Below are positions 24,501 to 39,500 of a stretch of DNA of 64,000 nucleotides, in pieces (the first letter of the stretch is position 1; every line of letters begins with the position of its first letter). The notes beneath the pieces were generated by a model. That model was given only the letters and a program-made list of their open reading frames with translations. It was not told the DNA's origin and searched no databases. Source of the DNA: Owenia fusiformis (lineage: Eukaryota > Annelida > Polychaeta > Sabellida > Oweniidae); assembly GCA_903813345.2 (NCBI GenBank), contig CAIIXF020000001.1:48501885-48565884 (forward strand), given 5' to 3'. The translations under genes were made by a program, and so were the position numbers.

Positions 24501-27500
24501 ATAGAATGATACCACTTGACTTGCATTGTGCATTGCAAACTTTGTCTTATTTCAGATCAAAAAGATTCTTGATGGCCGACTGTTTCCAATGAAAGCTATG
24601 GGATACTTTGCAGTTGTCACAGGCAAAGGCAATACCAATGACAGCATCCAAACTATCAAAGATTATGAGGAAGGATTTTTCAGGAACTCTAAACTATTTC
24701 GGTATGTGTTCCATTTTTGCTTTGATTGTTGGCTACGGTTGGATTGCTATAGGGATGACTTAGCTGGAGTTTGGTTTCTATAGTGATAAGTTGACTATTG
24801 TTGGGTTGTTATAGAGATACGTCATGATAAGATGTAACAGGAAGTCAATGTTTTGTGAAAGATAAAGCTAATTTATTTACATTGAAGATACGGTATTGCT
24901 ATATACGAGTGCAGTAATCATTTTCCTATTGGTGTGATACAAGAAAAGTAATAATATACAATATATTTTATATAAGATTTGGTTGCTTTAATCTGCAGCA
25001 GTCACATGTTTGTGGATTTTGTAATATTTGTTATTAAATACAAGAAGTAATTCTAGCAGTTTGTATGTCATTTTACTTGGGAAGAACCTTCCTTTTTTAT
25101 CCTTTTTTGCCTTTCATATTTGCTATAAGGAATCTAGCAAATTTGAACAACTTAAACTCTGTATATTTTCAAGGCTGCTTTTTCGAAAGAGTAGTAAAAG
25201 TTACTACCACGGTTTGTTAGCTTTGTTGGCCACGTGTACCATGACATACATGCCATGTGGGGACAGTATGGTCCACCTTGATAATGACCAAAAAGATTGG
25301 CAATTTGACAATAATCATACCACCAGGCACCTTTGAAGAGCTGTGCACAGTTGGTTGTTTCAACTCTATCATTGTCTTGGTCATATGTTGAAAATTTCTG
25401 TCCATTATGGTATCTCATAGAGTCTCCAGCAGTGCCAGAATATCCAGTGATATTAAGACGGTATTTATCACTCTCATCGGCTATTGAAAATGTGGAATAT
25501 TCCGCAAACCTAGAAGCTGGAGTTGTAGGAGGCCAGGCTGTTAGTTCAAATCTAGCTTTAAAGCGACGCTCCTGTAATAAACTTGCAAGATTATCTAATC
25601 CTATAAAATGTTCAGCATCTATGTCCCCAAAGCCATGTTTGCAATCTGCCCATGGGCGAGTGAAATTAACGCTCCCATCAAATCTCTTGAAAATGTAAGT
25701 CCAACCTTGGTCACAGTAGACACTAAAGATTCTTCGAGCTGTAGTTCTTATTGTTTGCACACCAGTTATGGAAGTGTCTTCTCCACAATCAGTCATATAT
25801 GCTACAAGAAAATATAGGCAAATGCAGATTCAATGGCTTGTGTTGCAAATGACACATACGAGAGGCAAAAAAAGAATGGAAAATAGTATAATGATTTTTA
25901 TTATATAAAGCAGTAAGAAACCAAATTTTTTTCTATTTTGTAACTGGTAATTGATAAACACATAAAAAACCATGTGCAGTATGGCAAGTGATTTTAGACG
26001 GTCACATCTTTCACCATGAGTACTTTCTGGGCATAAATACAGTGGTTTTCATTAAAACAATATGTTTTCTTTCAAGTGAAGTATCCATGATGATAAAAAT
26101 ATAAATCAAACAATTCGAAAAACTATGAATGGGGACCCCATGTCAACATTTTTTTCAAAATATTGAACCTGTTTACTCAAAAGAGGATCTTCTTTTTCTG
26201 ATTTTTATTGCACGAAAACATTATTCAACAAGGGGTCTAAGACATGTTCAAAAATAGAATGGTATTAAAAGTCTAGTTTTGAAGATATCAATTTTTGATG
26301 ACCAAAATTATGCTGAAAACAATGGATAGCACGAGTTTGCCCTATGGGAAAATAACATGGGATATGTGGTTTTTAACTTTAACTCATTTCAATACCCACC
26401 TCCTTTTCAGAAATTGTTAATATAGTGTTGAGGAGACTTTTGATATAAATTAAGAAAAACAAGATCCTCTTTTTAGAAAATAAGCCTAACATTTTTCAAA
26501 AAGTGCCAAGGTGGGGCCCTAATCCATAATTTTTCAGAGAGTTGGATATTTTACTATCATGGGAACTTCACTTGAAAAAAAAACATATTGTTTCAATAAA
26601 AGCCACTGTATTTATGGCCAGAAAATACTCATGGTGAAAGATATGACTGTCTGAAATCACTTGCCATACTGCACATGGATCTTTACTTGTAGAAACACTT
26701 CCAACTTTCTCAAATCTCTTTAAACATCATAAAGCATCATTCATTCTCTGAATTCATATGTTCTCTAAGTATGATATGTGGGATTCTCTCCTATGCCTGT
26801 AATGCTAAATATAAACACTTTGAATCACCATTTTTAACCTCTTGACTACCCAGAGTGACGAGATTTCTCGTCACCTCAGAAATGACCTTGAAACCCAGAG
26901 TGACAAGATAATCTGTCACAAAATTTTTCACTAAAATTGCTCTTATTTGAACAATTTTTATCCAATTTACACAAAAATTGTTTTAAAATGTCTAGAAATG
27001 ATCTCTGCCATCTAATTTTACTAAATTGAACATCATCTGTTGTATATGTATGTAGTAAAATGTCAAAAGCTGGCAAAAATGAAAAATTATCTGGTTTCAA
27101 CCTATTTTAGTACCTGGGATTCAAGAGGTTAATGGAAGTAGGTCAATATGACAATTAATATTTAATCAGTTCACCTATCACAAATACAAATGAGCCAAGC
27201 CACAGGAAAAGGGGTCTTATCACAGATTTTTTCAATATTCTTATTTTTTGTTTATCTTAAAAAGCACAAAGAGACCTTTCAAATGAGCCATGACTTGTGT
27301 TTTAACAATTTTTCCTTGCATATGTAGACCAAAAGACAGATTTGAATTAAGCACATTTCCCTCTTAATCTTGGGCACATTTTTGGCTCTGTAGAACAATT
27401 TTAATTTTTGTGATAAGACCGGTTTTCCTATGGTCAGGCTCAAATATTCCATTAAATTGGTCCATATGAAAGCAAGTAATATGCATTAGGTAAAGGAGTA

Positions 27501-30500
27501 TCAAAGTATTTGGGTATGACCTCCCTTTTAATGCTTATATTGTTCTAGATGCTAATTGTTATTAGTGTTACCAACAGGTGGCTGAGTTCCCATTTTCTAT
27601 TGAAATATATATGTATGTATAAAAGATGTTTAATCATCTCTCAATTGTCTCACCTTTAGGTCTTTGGCTGCCTTTTTCCCCTTTAGGTCCACTAGTACCC
27701 TGGTCACCTTTAGGTCCAGCAGTACCCTTGTCACCTTTAGGTCCAGCAGTGCCCTGGTTACCTTTTGGTCCAGCAGTGCCCTGGTCACCTTTAGGACCAG
27801 CAGTGCCCTGGTCACCTTTAGGACCACCTTTGCCCTGGTCACCTTTAGGTCCAGCTACGCCCTGGTCACCTTTAGGTCCAGCATTGCCCTGGTCACCTTT
27901 AGGTCCAGCAATGCCCTGGTCACCTTCAGGTCCAGCAGTGCCCTGGTCACCTTTGGGTCCAGCAGTGCCCTGGTCACCTTTAGGTCCACCTTTACCCTGG
28001 TCACCTTTAGGTCCAGCAATGCCCTGGTCACCTTTAGGTCCAGCAGTGCCCTGGTCACCTTTGGGTCCAGCAGTGCCCTGGTCACCTTTAGGTCCAGCAG
28101 TGCCCTGGTCACCTGTAGGTCCAGCTATGCCCTGGTCACCTTTAGGTCCAGCTATGCCCTGGTCACCTTTAGGTCCAGCAGTGCCCTGGTCACCTTTGGG
28201 TCCAGCAGTGCCCTGTTCACCTTTAAGTGCAGCAGTGCCCTGGTCACCTTTAGGTCCAGCAGTGCCCTGGTCACCTTTGGGTCCAGCAGTGCCCTGGTCA
28301 CCTTTAGGTCCAGCAATGCCCTGGTCGCCTTCAGGTCCAGCAGTGCCCTGGTCACCTTTGGGTCCAGCTATGCCCTGGTCACCTTTAGGTCCAGCAGTGC
28401 CCTGGTCACCTTTAGGTCCAGCTATGCCCTGGTCACCTTTAGGTCCAGCAGTGCCCTGGTCACCTTTGGGTCCAGCAGTGCCCTGGTCACCTTTAGGTCC
28501 AGCAGTGCCCTGGTCACCTTTAGGTCCAGCAGTGCCCTGGTCACCTTTAGGTCTAGCTATGCCCTGGTTCTGTAGATGAAATATTTGCAAATTATTGTTA
28601 TGTTATAGTTATTTTTGTAAATCATGTTCTTGTTTCCGTGATACTAGAAATAATTCAAAATCAAATAATCAGAATAATTATGAAATAATATGATACTCAA
28701 GTGATACTCACTGCTTGTATTTGACTGTAATTGGTCTGTAAATCCTGAACAGTTTTCTCAAGTTCAGATACCCTATGTGCATGTTCCTCTAATCTGTGTA
28801 TTTGTTCTTTCATTTGTATATTTTCGTGTCTCCATGTTATGACATCATCGCAAGCTGGCATCAAGCTTTGGATCGCTGAGAATTTTGTGCAGTTTGATGA
28901 GATTTTTGAAGTAGTTTGCTGACAACTAGATAAGCTAACCATTAGCCATAAACCTAAGATATGTTTTAACCCCATGTTGAATTGTTAATCCTTTTTAGGC
29001 TTCACAACAATGGTTTATATTCTGCTGTTCAGTATCACATGATCAGAAATTATTAGGAGTTCCCTTTTACTTTTATAGGTACAATCATGTATTAGCATTT
29101 TTCATGATTTTGTCAATATTGTTATTATCATTATCCCATCGAACGAAGTTCGGAGGGATATAGGGAACGCCTCCGTCCGTCCGTCCGTCCGTACGTACGT
29201 CCGTCCGTCCGTCTGTCCGTCCGTCCGGGCATTAACTCAAATACCGTTGACCCGATTTTGTTCATATTTTGTACACATATACCCTATGGGGGTAGAAATT
29301 CTGCTCGAAAGCCGATTTTCAAAATGGTCGCTCATTTCAAAATGGCGGCCATTTTAGTGCCGATTTTACAGTAATTAAGGTGTAATATGTAAAACTGTAA
29401 TAGCAATATGTTTTAAATGTAAAAAAATTATAAAGGACATTAATAATGCTACAAATGTAGATATTAAAGAAGCACATGGCAGCCATCTTGAAAAATGGCG
29501 GCCTTTACTCGTCATTTTACGATTTTTGCTATAACTCAAAAAATAGTGAAGCGATTTTGTTCATATTTGGTATGTGAATACTATAAGCATTGCACACTGT
29601 CTAAAGACACTTTTGGTAGAAGGCGGCCATTTTGAAAAATGGCCGCCATTTTAACATATTTTACTATAACTCGAAAAGTAGTGGAGCGATTTTGTTCATA
29701 TTTGGTATGTGAATACTTTAAGCATGGCACACTGTCCTATGACACTTTTGGTAGAAGGCGGCCATTTTGAAAAAAAATTGAAAAATGGCCGCCATTTTAA
29801 CGTATTTTACTATAACTCGAAAAGTAGTGGAGCGATTTTGTTCATATTTGGTATGTGGATACTATAAGCATGGCACACTGTCCTATGACACTTTTGGTAG
29901 AAGGCGGCCATTTTGAAAAAAATTTTGAAAAATGGCCGCCATTTTAATGTATTTTACTATAACTCGAAAAGTAGTGGAGTGATTTTGTTCATATTTGGTA
30001 TGTGAATACTATAAGCATGGCACACTGTCTATTTCTAATGACGCTTTTGGTAGACAGTGGCCATTTTGAAAAATGGCCACCATTTTAACGTATTTTACTA
30101 TAACTCGTAAAGTAGTGGAGCGATTTTGTTCATATTTGATATGTGAATACTTTAAGCATGGCACATTGTCTAATAAAACTTTGGGGAGTAGTCGGCCATT
30201 TTGAAAAATGGCCACCATTTTTATGTGTGTTATTTTGCAAGTACGTGTGCGATTTTTCAAAAATTTTAGAGGTGGCTACTTTAAAGCATATTATTTCTTC
30301 TGATGACAACTTGGCTAGTGAGCAACAATTTTGAAAATGGTGGCCTTTCTGGTGTGTTGTTTTATGATATTTGCTATTCGTTTGTAAAAATGCCAGCCAT
30401 TTCTGTTCGATGGGATTCGCTACGCTTTGGCGTTGCCGTTGTTCTTTTTAATTTTTTCCTCTTTCCTTTTTCCTGTTTTTAGCTAGGCATCATCTTTGTC

Positions 30501-33500
30501 ATAATTGGTGTTCAAAACTGAAAAAAGGTCGTATTTCTATTTTTCAAGATCTTGAAAACAATGTTTTAGAAAAATTATCTGCAAGGAGTTATATCTGACA
30601 TTGGATTTGAGATTTGCCCTTTTGACATGCAGTGCCCTTCAAAAGTTCAAAAGTTGATTTTTCAGAATGGTGATTTGGATACAAATCTAGGTCAGTTAGA
30701 TCACAAAATTAGTATGAGGTTTGTTTCTCATAGCTCAGGACTATTAAAATTTGGGGATCTTAGAGTATAAAGTCTAAAAAATATCAAAATCAACATTTTT
30801 CAAGGTCAAATTTTGAATTGCTTCAAATTGAAACAATTATTTTTTTTAAAAATAATATTCAAATTGATGTCAGATTTAACCTTCTGATGACTTTCAGAAA
30901 GTCAAATTCACCATCCGGGCCTCCGTAAGATTGATGTTTTCTTTTTTAAGAAACATTTCCTTGTCATTAGGCTAGCATTTGATGTTGAGTCAGAGTAGTT
31001 TCTTTCCTTGTCCTAGCTACTATGGTGATGGAAGATTAGATTGGAATGATTGGTGTATATCTGGGAATCTGGAAATAAAAGAAAATTGTTTTAGATTGTT
31101 TAGTAGAATAGAATTTCAACTGGCATTGTTCACTCTGATGTATAAAGGATTATAATCCTTGGTTATGAACCCAAAGCATTTTAGGTTATTTTTGTAGATT
31201 TTTTATATCAAGTAGAAAAATACACTTTTATGCATTTTTATGTGATTTTTACCTTAACCCTTTGAGATATTTCTTCTTTGCTTTGAACATATTTGTTGTA
31301 ACAAGACAAGACATATTGTTATAGTCACCATTTTTGTGATTGACTTTCATTGTTCATCATTCAGCATTGTCTGACAAGTTGTTACACGTATTTAACCATT
31401 TGCAATAACTTATACCCGGGGGTGACATCTTGTCATATCAATGCTTAATATATTTGTTTTTATTATTTTTCATTTATTTATTTTCAGTGATGGTGTTATG
31501 AAACCACATCAGATGACGACCCATAATCTTAGCAAGGCAGTCTCAGAGTGTTTCTGGAAGATGGTGAAAGACTCCATAGAACAACAAGGGGATGCATTTA
31601 AAGGTAAAATCAACTACATAGGATATCCTATGATTTTGATTGATAACATTTTTATGTCACCAACTTTTTTATGACTGCATTTGGCATCCAACATTTGGCA
31701 TTGGTAACAAATGCCAGGTGGTGACATTTGAAATGATAATGATGTCTTCCTGAGTTAGCATAGATAAAAGATTTATATATTCCATAGGCCTAGTTCATTA
31801 TTTATAGAATATCATAACATCAAGACTAAAATTCATAATCAATAAGTTTTGTCACACAACTATGCAATTTTCTCCCTAAAATCTGGATACCTTAAATACC
31901 AACCCGACCTCCCAAATAAGTATAATAAAACTTTAATATTGATTTCATGACATAGTGTTATATACCGAATGGATTACCTTTAAAATGATATATAAATCAA
32001 TGTATCATGTAGAACATAGCTATTTTTATTCTGATTTAAAGTTGGGTATTGTTTTTTTGGCCCACCCTGTATATACTGAGTAAAGTGGACCAATGGTGAC
32101 CTCACTTTGTATAGAAAAGTGTAACAGAATGTCTCAAGAAAAAAAGAAAAAATTGTCTTTATTTATGGTGAATGGGAGTTTTAATTGGGAGGTTGTGGGT
32201 TTGTGGATGGAATGACTTTCACATCAACCATTTGCATAGGATTTGATTTGATGTTTCAAATTGATCAATAATTTCCCCATTCAGGAATGGAACCTGGAAA
32301 ATTTTTGGCCTGTAAGACATGGCTGCTATGCTATATATGTAATGTTGATGTGAGAGAGTCAGTTTGCTCTGTAGCTCAAGTGGTTGAGCTCTCTGGCATG
32401 TAATCAGGAGTGTGTTGGTTCGGTGACTTCTCACAAGCTCTTTGACTTTGATTTGATCATATGTTTCAAATTAAAAGTGAAAGGAATCACTTTTTGGTCT
32501 GTGATATAGACTGATATAGGATTTCAAGGAAATTCTGCATCTCGTTTTGGGTTTGAATATCATTTTACAAGTGTGTATTTATTTTTAATTACCCTTTGCA
32601 TTCGTTTGACTTCACTTCTTCAGAGAGAGCTTCGTCTTCACTCTTTCAAACTAAAATAAACCTGTGAACTCACCGCGCCAATCAGTGTTCGTCGGCCAAA
32701 TTTGACCGACGTTCGATATATGGTCATTCCTTCTGACGTCATCGTTGAGCCCAGAATTGACCAATGGCACGCGCATATTTAATTAGAACGCATTTGGCGT
32801 ATGTTTCTTCAAGCTCGCTGATTGGTGGAAGAAAGGTCAGCGCGTAGGTCAGAAGTGATTTATTACCCAAACTGTCACTGGTACCCGTCGTGGGGGCGGG
32901 GCTACTAAACTGTAATATGGTCTCTACTAGGCAGAGTGTAGTTTAACTAGACTCTGCACGCAGGGTAATTTTTAATGATCCCTTGACAGTTTGACATCCA
33001 CTAAAATAAATAAAGTATCTAATTACATCAACAAAATGTGTGGAAATGATTTACAGTACTTTTAGAAGGAAGTTAATGATCTAACTCTTACTATCTTACT
33101 ATCATTTAAAATTTTTTAAAAGACATTCCAGAAAAAAGAGAAACATCTAGTGTTAGAACTTTTTTAATAAAACAAGTCTATTCTAGCTTCTTACAAAATT
33201 CATATTCAGAACCAAGTAACAGTTTATTAAAAGATACACATACATATACGATTCCTTTATTCGACTAAATTAATAGTTTTCCAATAAAAAATTTTACAAT
33301 GGCAGTTTCAAACAAATGGCAGTTTTTGCATTTAGTGAATGGATGCTTAATGCGAACCCTGAATCGATGTGGGTAAATGCTGAAAGAGAGCCAAACAAAC
33401 GTTTGCCTCAATTAATGTCTTTATTATCACCGATGGCATAAATATGGTTCATCCATTGCACTACCAATTCCAAGATTTTCATGCAACTGTAATTGGTACT

Positions 33501-36500
33501 TTAAAATGCTACATGATTGCTTACTGTGTATCTATCAGTAGTCTATTTCTAGTCACACTTTCCTCAAAGTAAAGCTGTTCTAATTCATTGCTGGCCAAAG
33601 CTATTTTTGGCAATTTTCAGCAATGAGTTAAACCATATATACAAATATATATTGGTTACTCAATAAGACAGTAAGGAATATTACAGTAAATAATAAAATA
33701 TTTCATTCTTTGTTTTCTGTCACTTTCACAAACAAACTATTCCCCAATCTTTAGGCTCAATAGAAAGAAATATAGTAGATGAGTAACTAGATAATTAATT
33801 AAATATATACACGTATGTCTTTTCTAAATTGCAGCAACAAGGTTCAATCTGGAAACTGAGTGGAAAAATACATTCCCTAAACTCAGGCAGCTTGATAGAG
33901 TAAGTATTTCATCTTTAAAGCAGTTTGATATGTCATTTTTTCTACTGAATACAAGTAATAGTCTTTTAACTTGGCTATCAAACAAGTATGTCTCATTTTA
34001 ATACAGTAAAGCATGAAATACCTGTAAAAGTGAAACACCTCATAAGTGGAAAACTATTTTGAGGTGCCCACTTAACCATGCTTTGCTTTACTTCGACATT
34101 TGTCAGAGTAATCTAGCATATACTGGTACATCTTGTTTAATATGTATGGCATTTGTACTTTTTTGCATTGTTCTTTCCAGGAGGAATTATTTGAAAAAGC
34201 AAGAGGTGAAATCTTGGATGAAGTGATCAATCTAAGTCAGGTCTCTCCTAAGCAATGGTATGTATACTCTACTCAGACTACTCATATGTATACAGCAGTT
34301 GATTATTAAGTAAAACATTTACGATCAGGCCCGCAGCCAGCTTTTTGTCAAGGGGGATTCACTTTTCAGAAAAATTCATGGGGGGTTCACTTGACAAATT
34401 TTGATTCAAAATCACATGAAAAATGCTCAGAATCATGAAAAACTGCATAATTTTGAAAGAATTTTTAGCCAGCTCAAACCCCCTGGCTACGGGCATGACC
34501 CTGCTTAATAATGCTTTGGAAGAGAAATTCAAAAGATACGCCAATGTTACTCTTTCAATCCTTTTCATATCATATGGAAAAGTATTGTGTTATCTGATCA
34601 TATATGGAGGTTATTCTAGATTTATAAATGATTGTTTTGCACGTTGCATTGTATTTTTTTAACCCTTTCACAACGTGAATATAAAAGGAAAATGTTGGCC
34701 CTGATGATGGATAAGTAAGAGCAGTTTTTAGGGGAAAACTGCAAATTACCTATGCCCGGGGACCTGTACCTTGAATTTTATCACTGAAATACAATTTTTA
34801 GTAAGAATTATTACATTAGAACAACTTGTCAAAATTTGGTGTAAAAATATTGAATAGAACTGGAGATATTGTCATTTCATTGATGTATATAAATAAAAAT
34901 AATGGTGCCAAAAGGAGCTGATTGTCCTGAAAGGTATTACATAATGGGGCTCCATATGGAGCCTATAACACTGAAAGGGTTAAATTGTTGTCCTATGTGT
35001 TTGGCTCTTAGAGGCAGAATCAGAGATATAGGGGATGACAAAATTACAACATGTAGAATTCATCTGTCATGTTGTTCTTTACCATCCCATGAATATTATT
35101 TCTCAAAACATCCTTAATTTCATTTTCATATCAGATATCATATAGTGATGTTATTTAACACATAAACTTTGGGGAGTTTTAGCAAATAGATTAGAATTAT
35201 CAAGCATCCCCACATTTGTTTTGATTGCCGGACTAGGTACTCAGATCACGAAATATTGTATTTCAGTTCGGTTCCGGAACATATTAATCCGACCTTTCAC
35301 ATATATGATTAGTCAGCCTGTAAATTATAGTAGGCAATTGTGTACTGAATTCTACATGTGAATTTAATATAATTTTTCTGATTTTTTCCAGTTGTTTTAA
35401 TACTTTATTCCTGTGGACAATAAGTGGTCCATCCCAGGGGGGGAGATTTTCCAAAGATGCCCTATCATATTAGCACGTTCGAAAACAAATTTTATAAACA
35501 GGCCTCAAATTGCCATTGAAATGGATCTCCAAATGTTCACTGTAGCTTTATGAGTATTCTCTACAAGTATGGATCGAGTAACTATAATAGTATTACCGTA
35601 GGTTTGAAATGATGATGTTGAACTGATGTTAACGCCATTCCCAGGATTTCAAATTTAACTCTGCGCATGCGCAGCACTGAGAGAGCACGTGCTCATGATT
35701 GTTCACGTGATCGAATCCTGCAATTTGATTGGAGATGATATAAGAGATGATGTAATGGGGAATCCCCGAATACGATAGAATATGAAAGAATTATGGGAGC
35801 TACTCACTCCTCCTGGGTCCATCCCTAAATTAAATGCTAGAAACTAACCTGCTCTGGAAAAAATTGTTTCAAAACATTTGTAAGGAATGACATAAGAAAT
35901 TGGATTTAGAATTGAAACTGTTTTTAGGAAGGTTGGTCGCTAGATCTGATTCTGACTTTAATTCCACACAATCATCTTTGCTTAGTGGGGTGTGTGGTAA
36001 AATGTTGTTTCATGAACTAAAATGTATAAAATCATACATTTTATTGTTCAAAAACCCAATTGGCAATTTCAGAAAAGTAGTGCACAATAAGTTTTACATG
36101 TACAGTCTTTTTAAAACCTGTAGTATATTTGTGTTTTATGTTTATAAAGGGAGGAAGCATTCTCTAGGAAACTATGGGACAGAATGTCAGAACACGTGTT
36201 TGAGTCCATATACCTGCCTGCTGCCCAGAGTGAAAATATAGGGTAAGATAACAAACATTGTGCTATAATAGACATTGTAAGATAACAGTTATGTAGGATA
36301 ACAGACATTGTATGATAACAGACATTGTAAGATAACAGATATTACTATTTCTTTTTATAAGGGAATCATGCAACTCCAATTATAATTGAAATACGGTAGC
36401 CATACATAGTGATCCTAAGATAATTCCTTTTTATCCCTTGGTTTTCAACTGTTCCTTTCAGTATTCCATGTAAATTTATCCCATCGAACGAAATTCGAAT

Positions 36501-39500
36501 ATTTTGGCTATTCTGAAAAATTGGTAAAAGGATTTTGTAAAAATGTCAGCCATGGCTGGGCTGATGGGATTTGCTACGCTTTGGCATTGCTGTGATCTAG
36601 TTTCACTAGGTTTCCCTAGATATGATCTTATTTTTAGACAAATGATTTTAATTGTGCATTTGTTTCTAGGACATTCAACACAACAGTTGACATCAAGCTG
36701 AAACAATGGGCAGACAAGGTGCTACCCAAGAAGTGTGTTACAGTAAGTAAATAAAGATAGCCTTGGGCAGTCTTACAGTCTTTTTAAGTTGTATTATTCC
36801 AAATTTCATTTGGGATCTAGTGGAACCCTCTGTCTGGAAAAAAACTCAAATACTAGTGGATGGATTTTTCATATTTGATGGAGAGATGTATATTGGAGAG
36901 TTTTACACAATAGCTGTCACTTTAAAAATGGCACAAAAAGCTAAGGTTTTCATTTCCAACCAGAGTGAGTACTACTGTTTGAAATTTTGGTAGTATATCC
37001 ATAAATTGTGTCTATTTCCTATACATGTATATTTCATGTTTTTCAGCCCAACCCCCAGGAGCTGTGTAGGGGGGTTGAGAAAACATAAGTCTTTGTTAGT
37101 TTTTAGAGCGTAGATCTCACTGTGTCTTTTTATCTGCAAATTGATGGTTTTCACAGACAATAGACATGTCTCTTAAACCCTGCCATCTTTTGGTACATCA
37201 AAGAAAGAATGTCATATTGGCTAGAATGATGATGTGATTGGTTGTACTTTTTCAAAATTAGCCATAAGTTATAACATATTTTTGCTTTGACTTTGCTTGG
37301 AAAGATTGCTACCTATATAACCAATGACATCATCAATCTAGCCAATATGATGTACCAAAAGATGGAAGTTCTGTTGTAAATATTATATTCTGAGTTATTT
37401 CAGATTCATGAATATTTTTTTATGGGACTTGTTACTCCATGGAGCTGCCATTTGCTATTTACATTGCTTCTATTTATATGAACTTATACATCACTCCTAT
37501 CAGGAACAAGGTTGGGGATACAGAGCCATTTATGCCAATGTAATACCCTCAGCTCTGGTGATTTGTAGGCCATTAATGACTACTCTGCAATTATATCATT
37601 TCAACCCCCTCCCTTTCCAAAAGCAACCCCACTGACCTGTATGGTACAATTGCAGTATTCAGTTTTTAAAACATTTATCTAATACTTGATTCAACTCTGG
37701 TGTTTTATAGGTCGGTTGGGAAACATTACAGGAAGAATTCAATAGATTTGTAGTCGAGAACCAGAAAAAGCGAGAGCATGATACAATATTTGATGAGCTC
37801 CAAGTTGCTGTGATAAAAGACGCATTAGCAAAGCATAGGTGGGATCAAAAGGCAGAGGACAGTTTGGTACGTCTAAGTGTTATTATTCTCATAAATAGAG
37901 TAAGCATATAATAGTAGTGGATGGATTTTTCCATATATAAGCAGATATTCAATTTATTTCATCATTTCATGTATCTGATGCCTTGTCAGTTCCCTTAATG
38001 GCATTATAGACAAAGTAGTTTTTTTATGAAAATGTTAAATCTTTAAAACTGTAATCCAGTTAAGTGTCAATTTTGGATTCTTAAGAGTGATTTCCTATGT
38101 TTTTCTTTGTATATTCTACAGCGTGTGATCCAGTTGAATGCTCTTGAAGACAGATCCGTACATGATAAAGTGCAATGGGACTCTGCTGTCACCTTCATGG
38201 AAGACTCCCTCAAAAGGAAACTCTCTGAGAGTGAGTAGTAGATGATTATTCAATTCATGTAGTTAAGACATTTATAAATGAGTCACTAAAAAGAGATAGG
38301 AATCTTGCTGCATTATACAAGTGATAGCCTTTGTGTCAGAATGTCAATGTTATTTTTCTTCATGAAAGTGATTCAGTGAAAAGATGATTCCCCTTTCTTT
38401 TTTGTTTAAGTAATTTGACAATGCAATGGCCATTGCATTCTATTTTCAGTATTTTTTAGCTTCACGGAAAATGACCTTCGCACAAGTGACATAATTTTAG
38501 TAAAAATAAATTCTAGTATTCAGATCATCCCACCTATGGCTTTACAATAAGAGTTGCAGTCACTTTCAGGTTCAGTCAGACTTTTAGTAAAGCATTTATC
38601 TCAATATACATATATATGATAGGGCCTGACATACATTAGGCATCTTGAATTTGCTGAATGCTTGTTTTTATGATACTCTTAAAGAGGGGTAGTTAAAGAT
38701 ACAATATTGGAATGTTTAATTCAATAGATAAATAGGACAATCGATCATTGATCTACTACTATGTGTGTACTTGTTCACATTAATTGATAAATAGTACTGT
38801 ATTTTGTGTTCTTATTTCATAATTGTTCAGCTGATAAAAAGGTTGAGGAGATGGTAGGGCCAAGTACAACTGCCCAATGGGTGCAATGGAAATCGAAAAG
38901 TCAGGAACAGAAATCAAGAACTGCCACAAAGAATGAGCTTGATAAACTATTGGGCACTGGAAATGTAAGATGTTTTTTGTTTTATTAATTTTCATAGTTT
39001 CTAATTGTGATATTATTTTCTAAATGCATATAGGCCCATATGTTTTACTAAATAACATTTTCTGATTTTATCAGGTTTCAAAATAAGCTAAAAGAATGGT
39101 TTTAGTGTTTCTAAGTAATGTACAATTCAGAAATCCATGTACTATAGACACACCTCTTGGTAGCGCCACTGTTATGAATCGTGTAGTTTCTAAATAAATG
39201 ATTAATTTGTATCAGCAAAATGCAAATGATTATGATATAGATAGCTAATTTTGTTTTTTCAATACAAAAATCCAAATGATTATAATTTGTGTCATTTATG
39301 ATACATAACAGATAGATAGCTAATTTTGTGTTTTCTATACTTCTTTTAGCAACGATCACCTGCACTTAGCAATGATGAGATTACAACAGTCAGGAAAAAC
39401 CTAGAAAATAATGCAGTAGATGTCACCAATGACTTTGTAAGTTGATTAAATTATTTTGTCACCACCACAAATATATACTGTAAATGCCCAAATTTTCAAG

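Noticed and set aside
27626-28579. Plus-strand open frames of over 300 codons across the collagen repeat
   Set aside because: The minus-strand Gly-X-Y frame joins in phase to a signal-peptide exon and a fibrinogen-like exon; the plus frames are low-complexity shadows.
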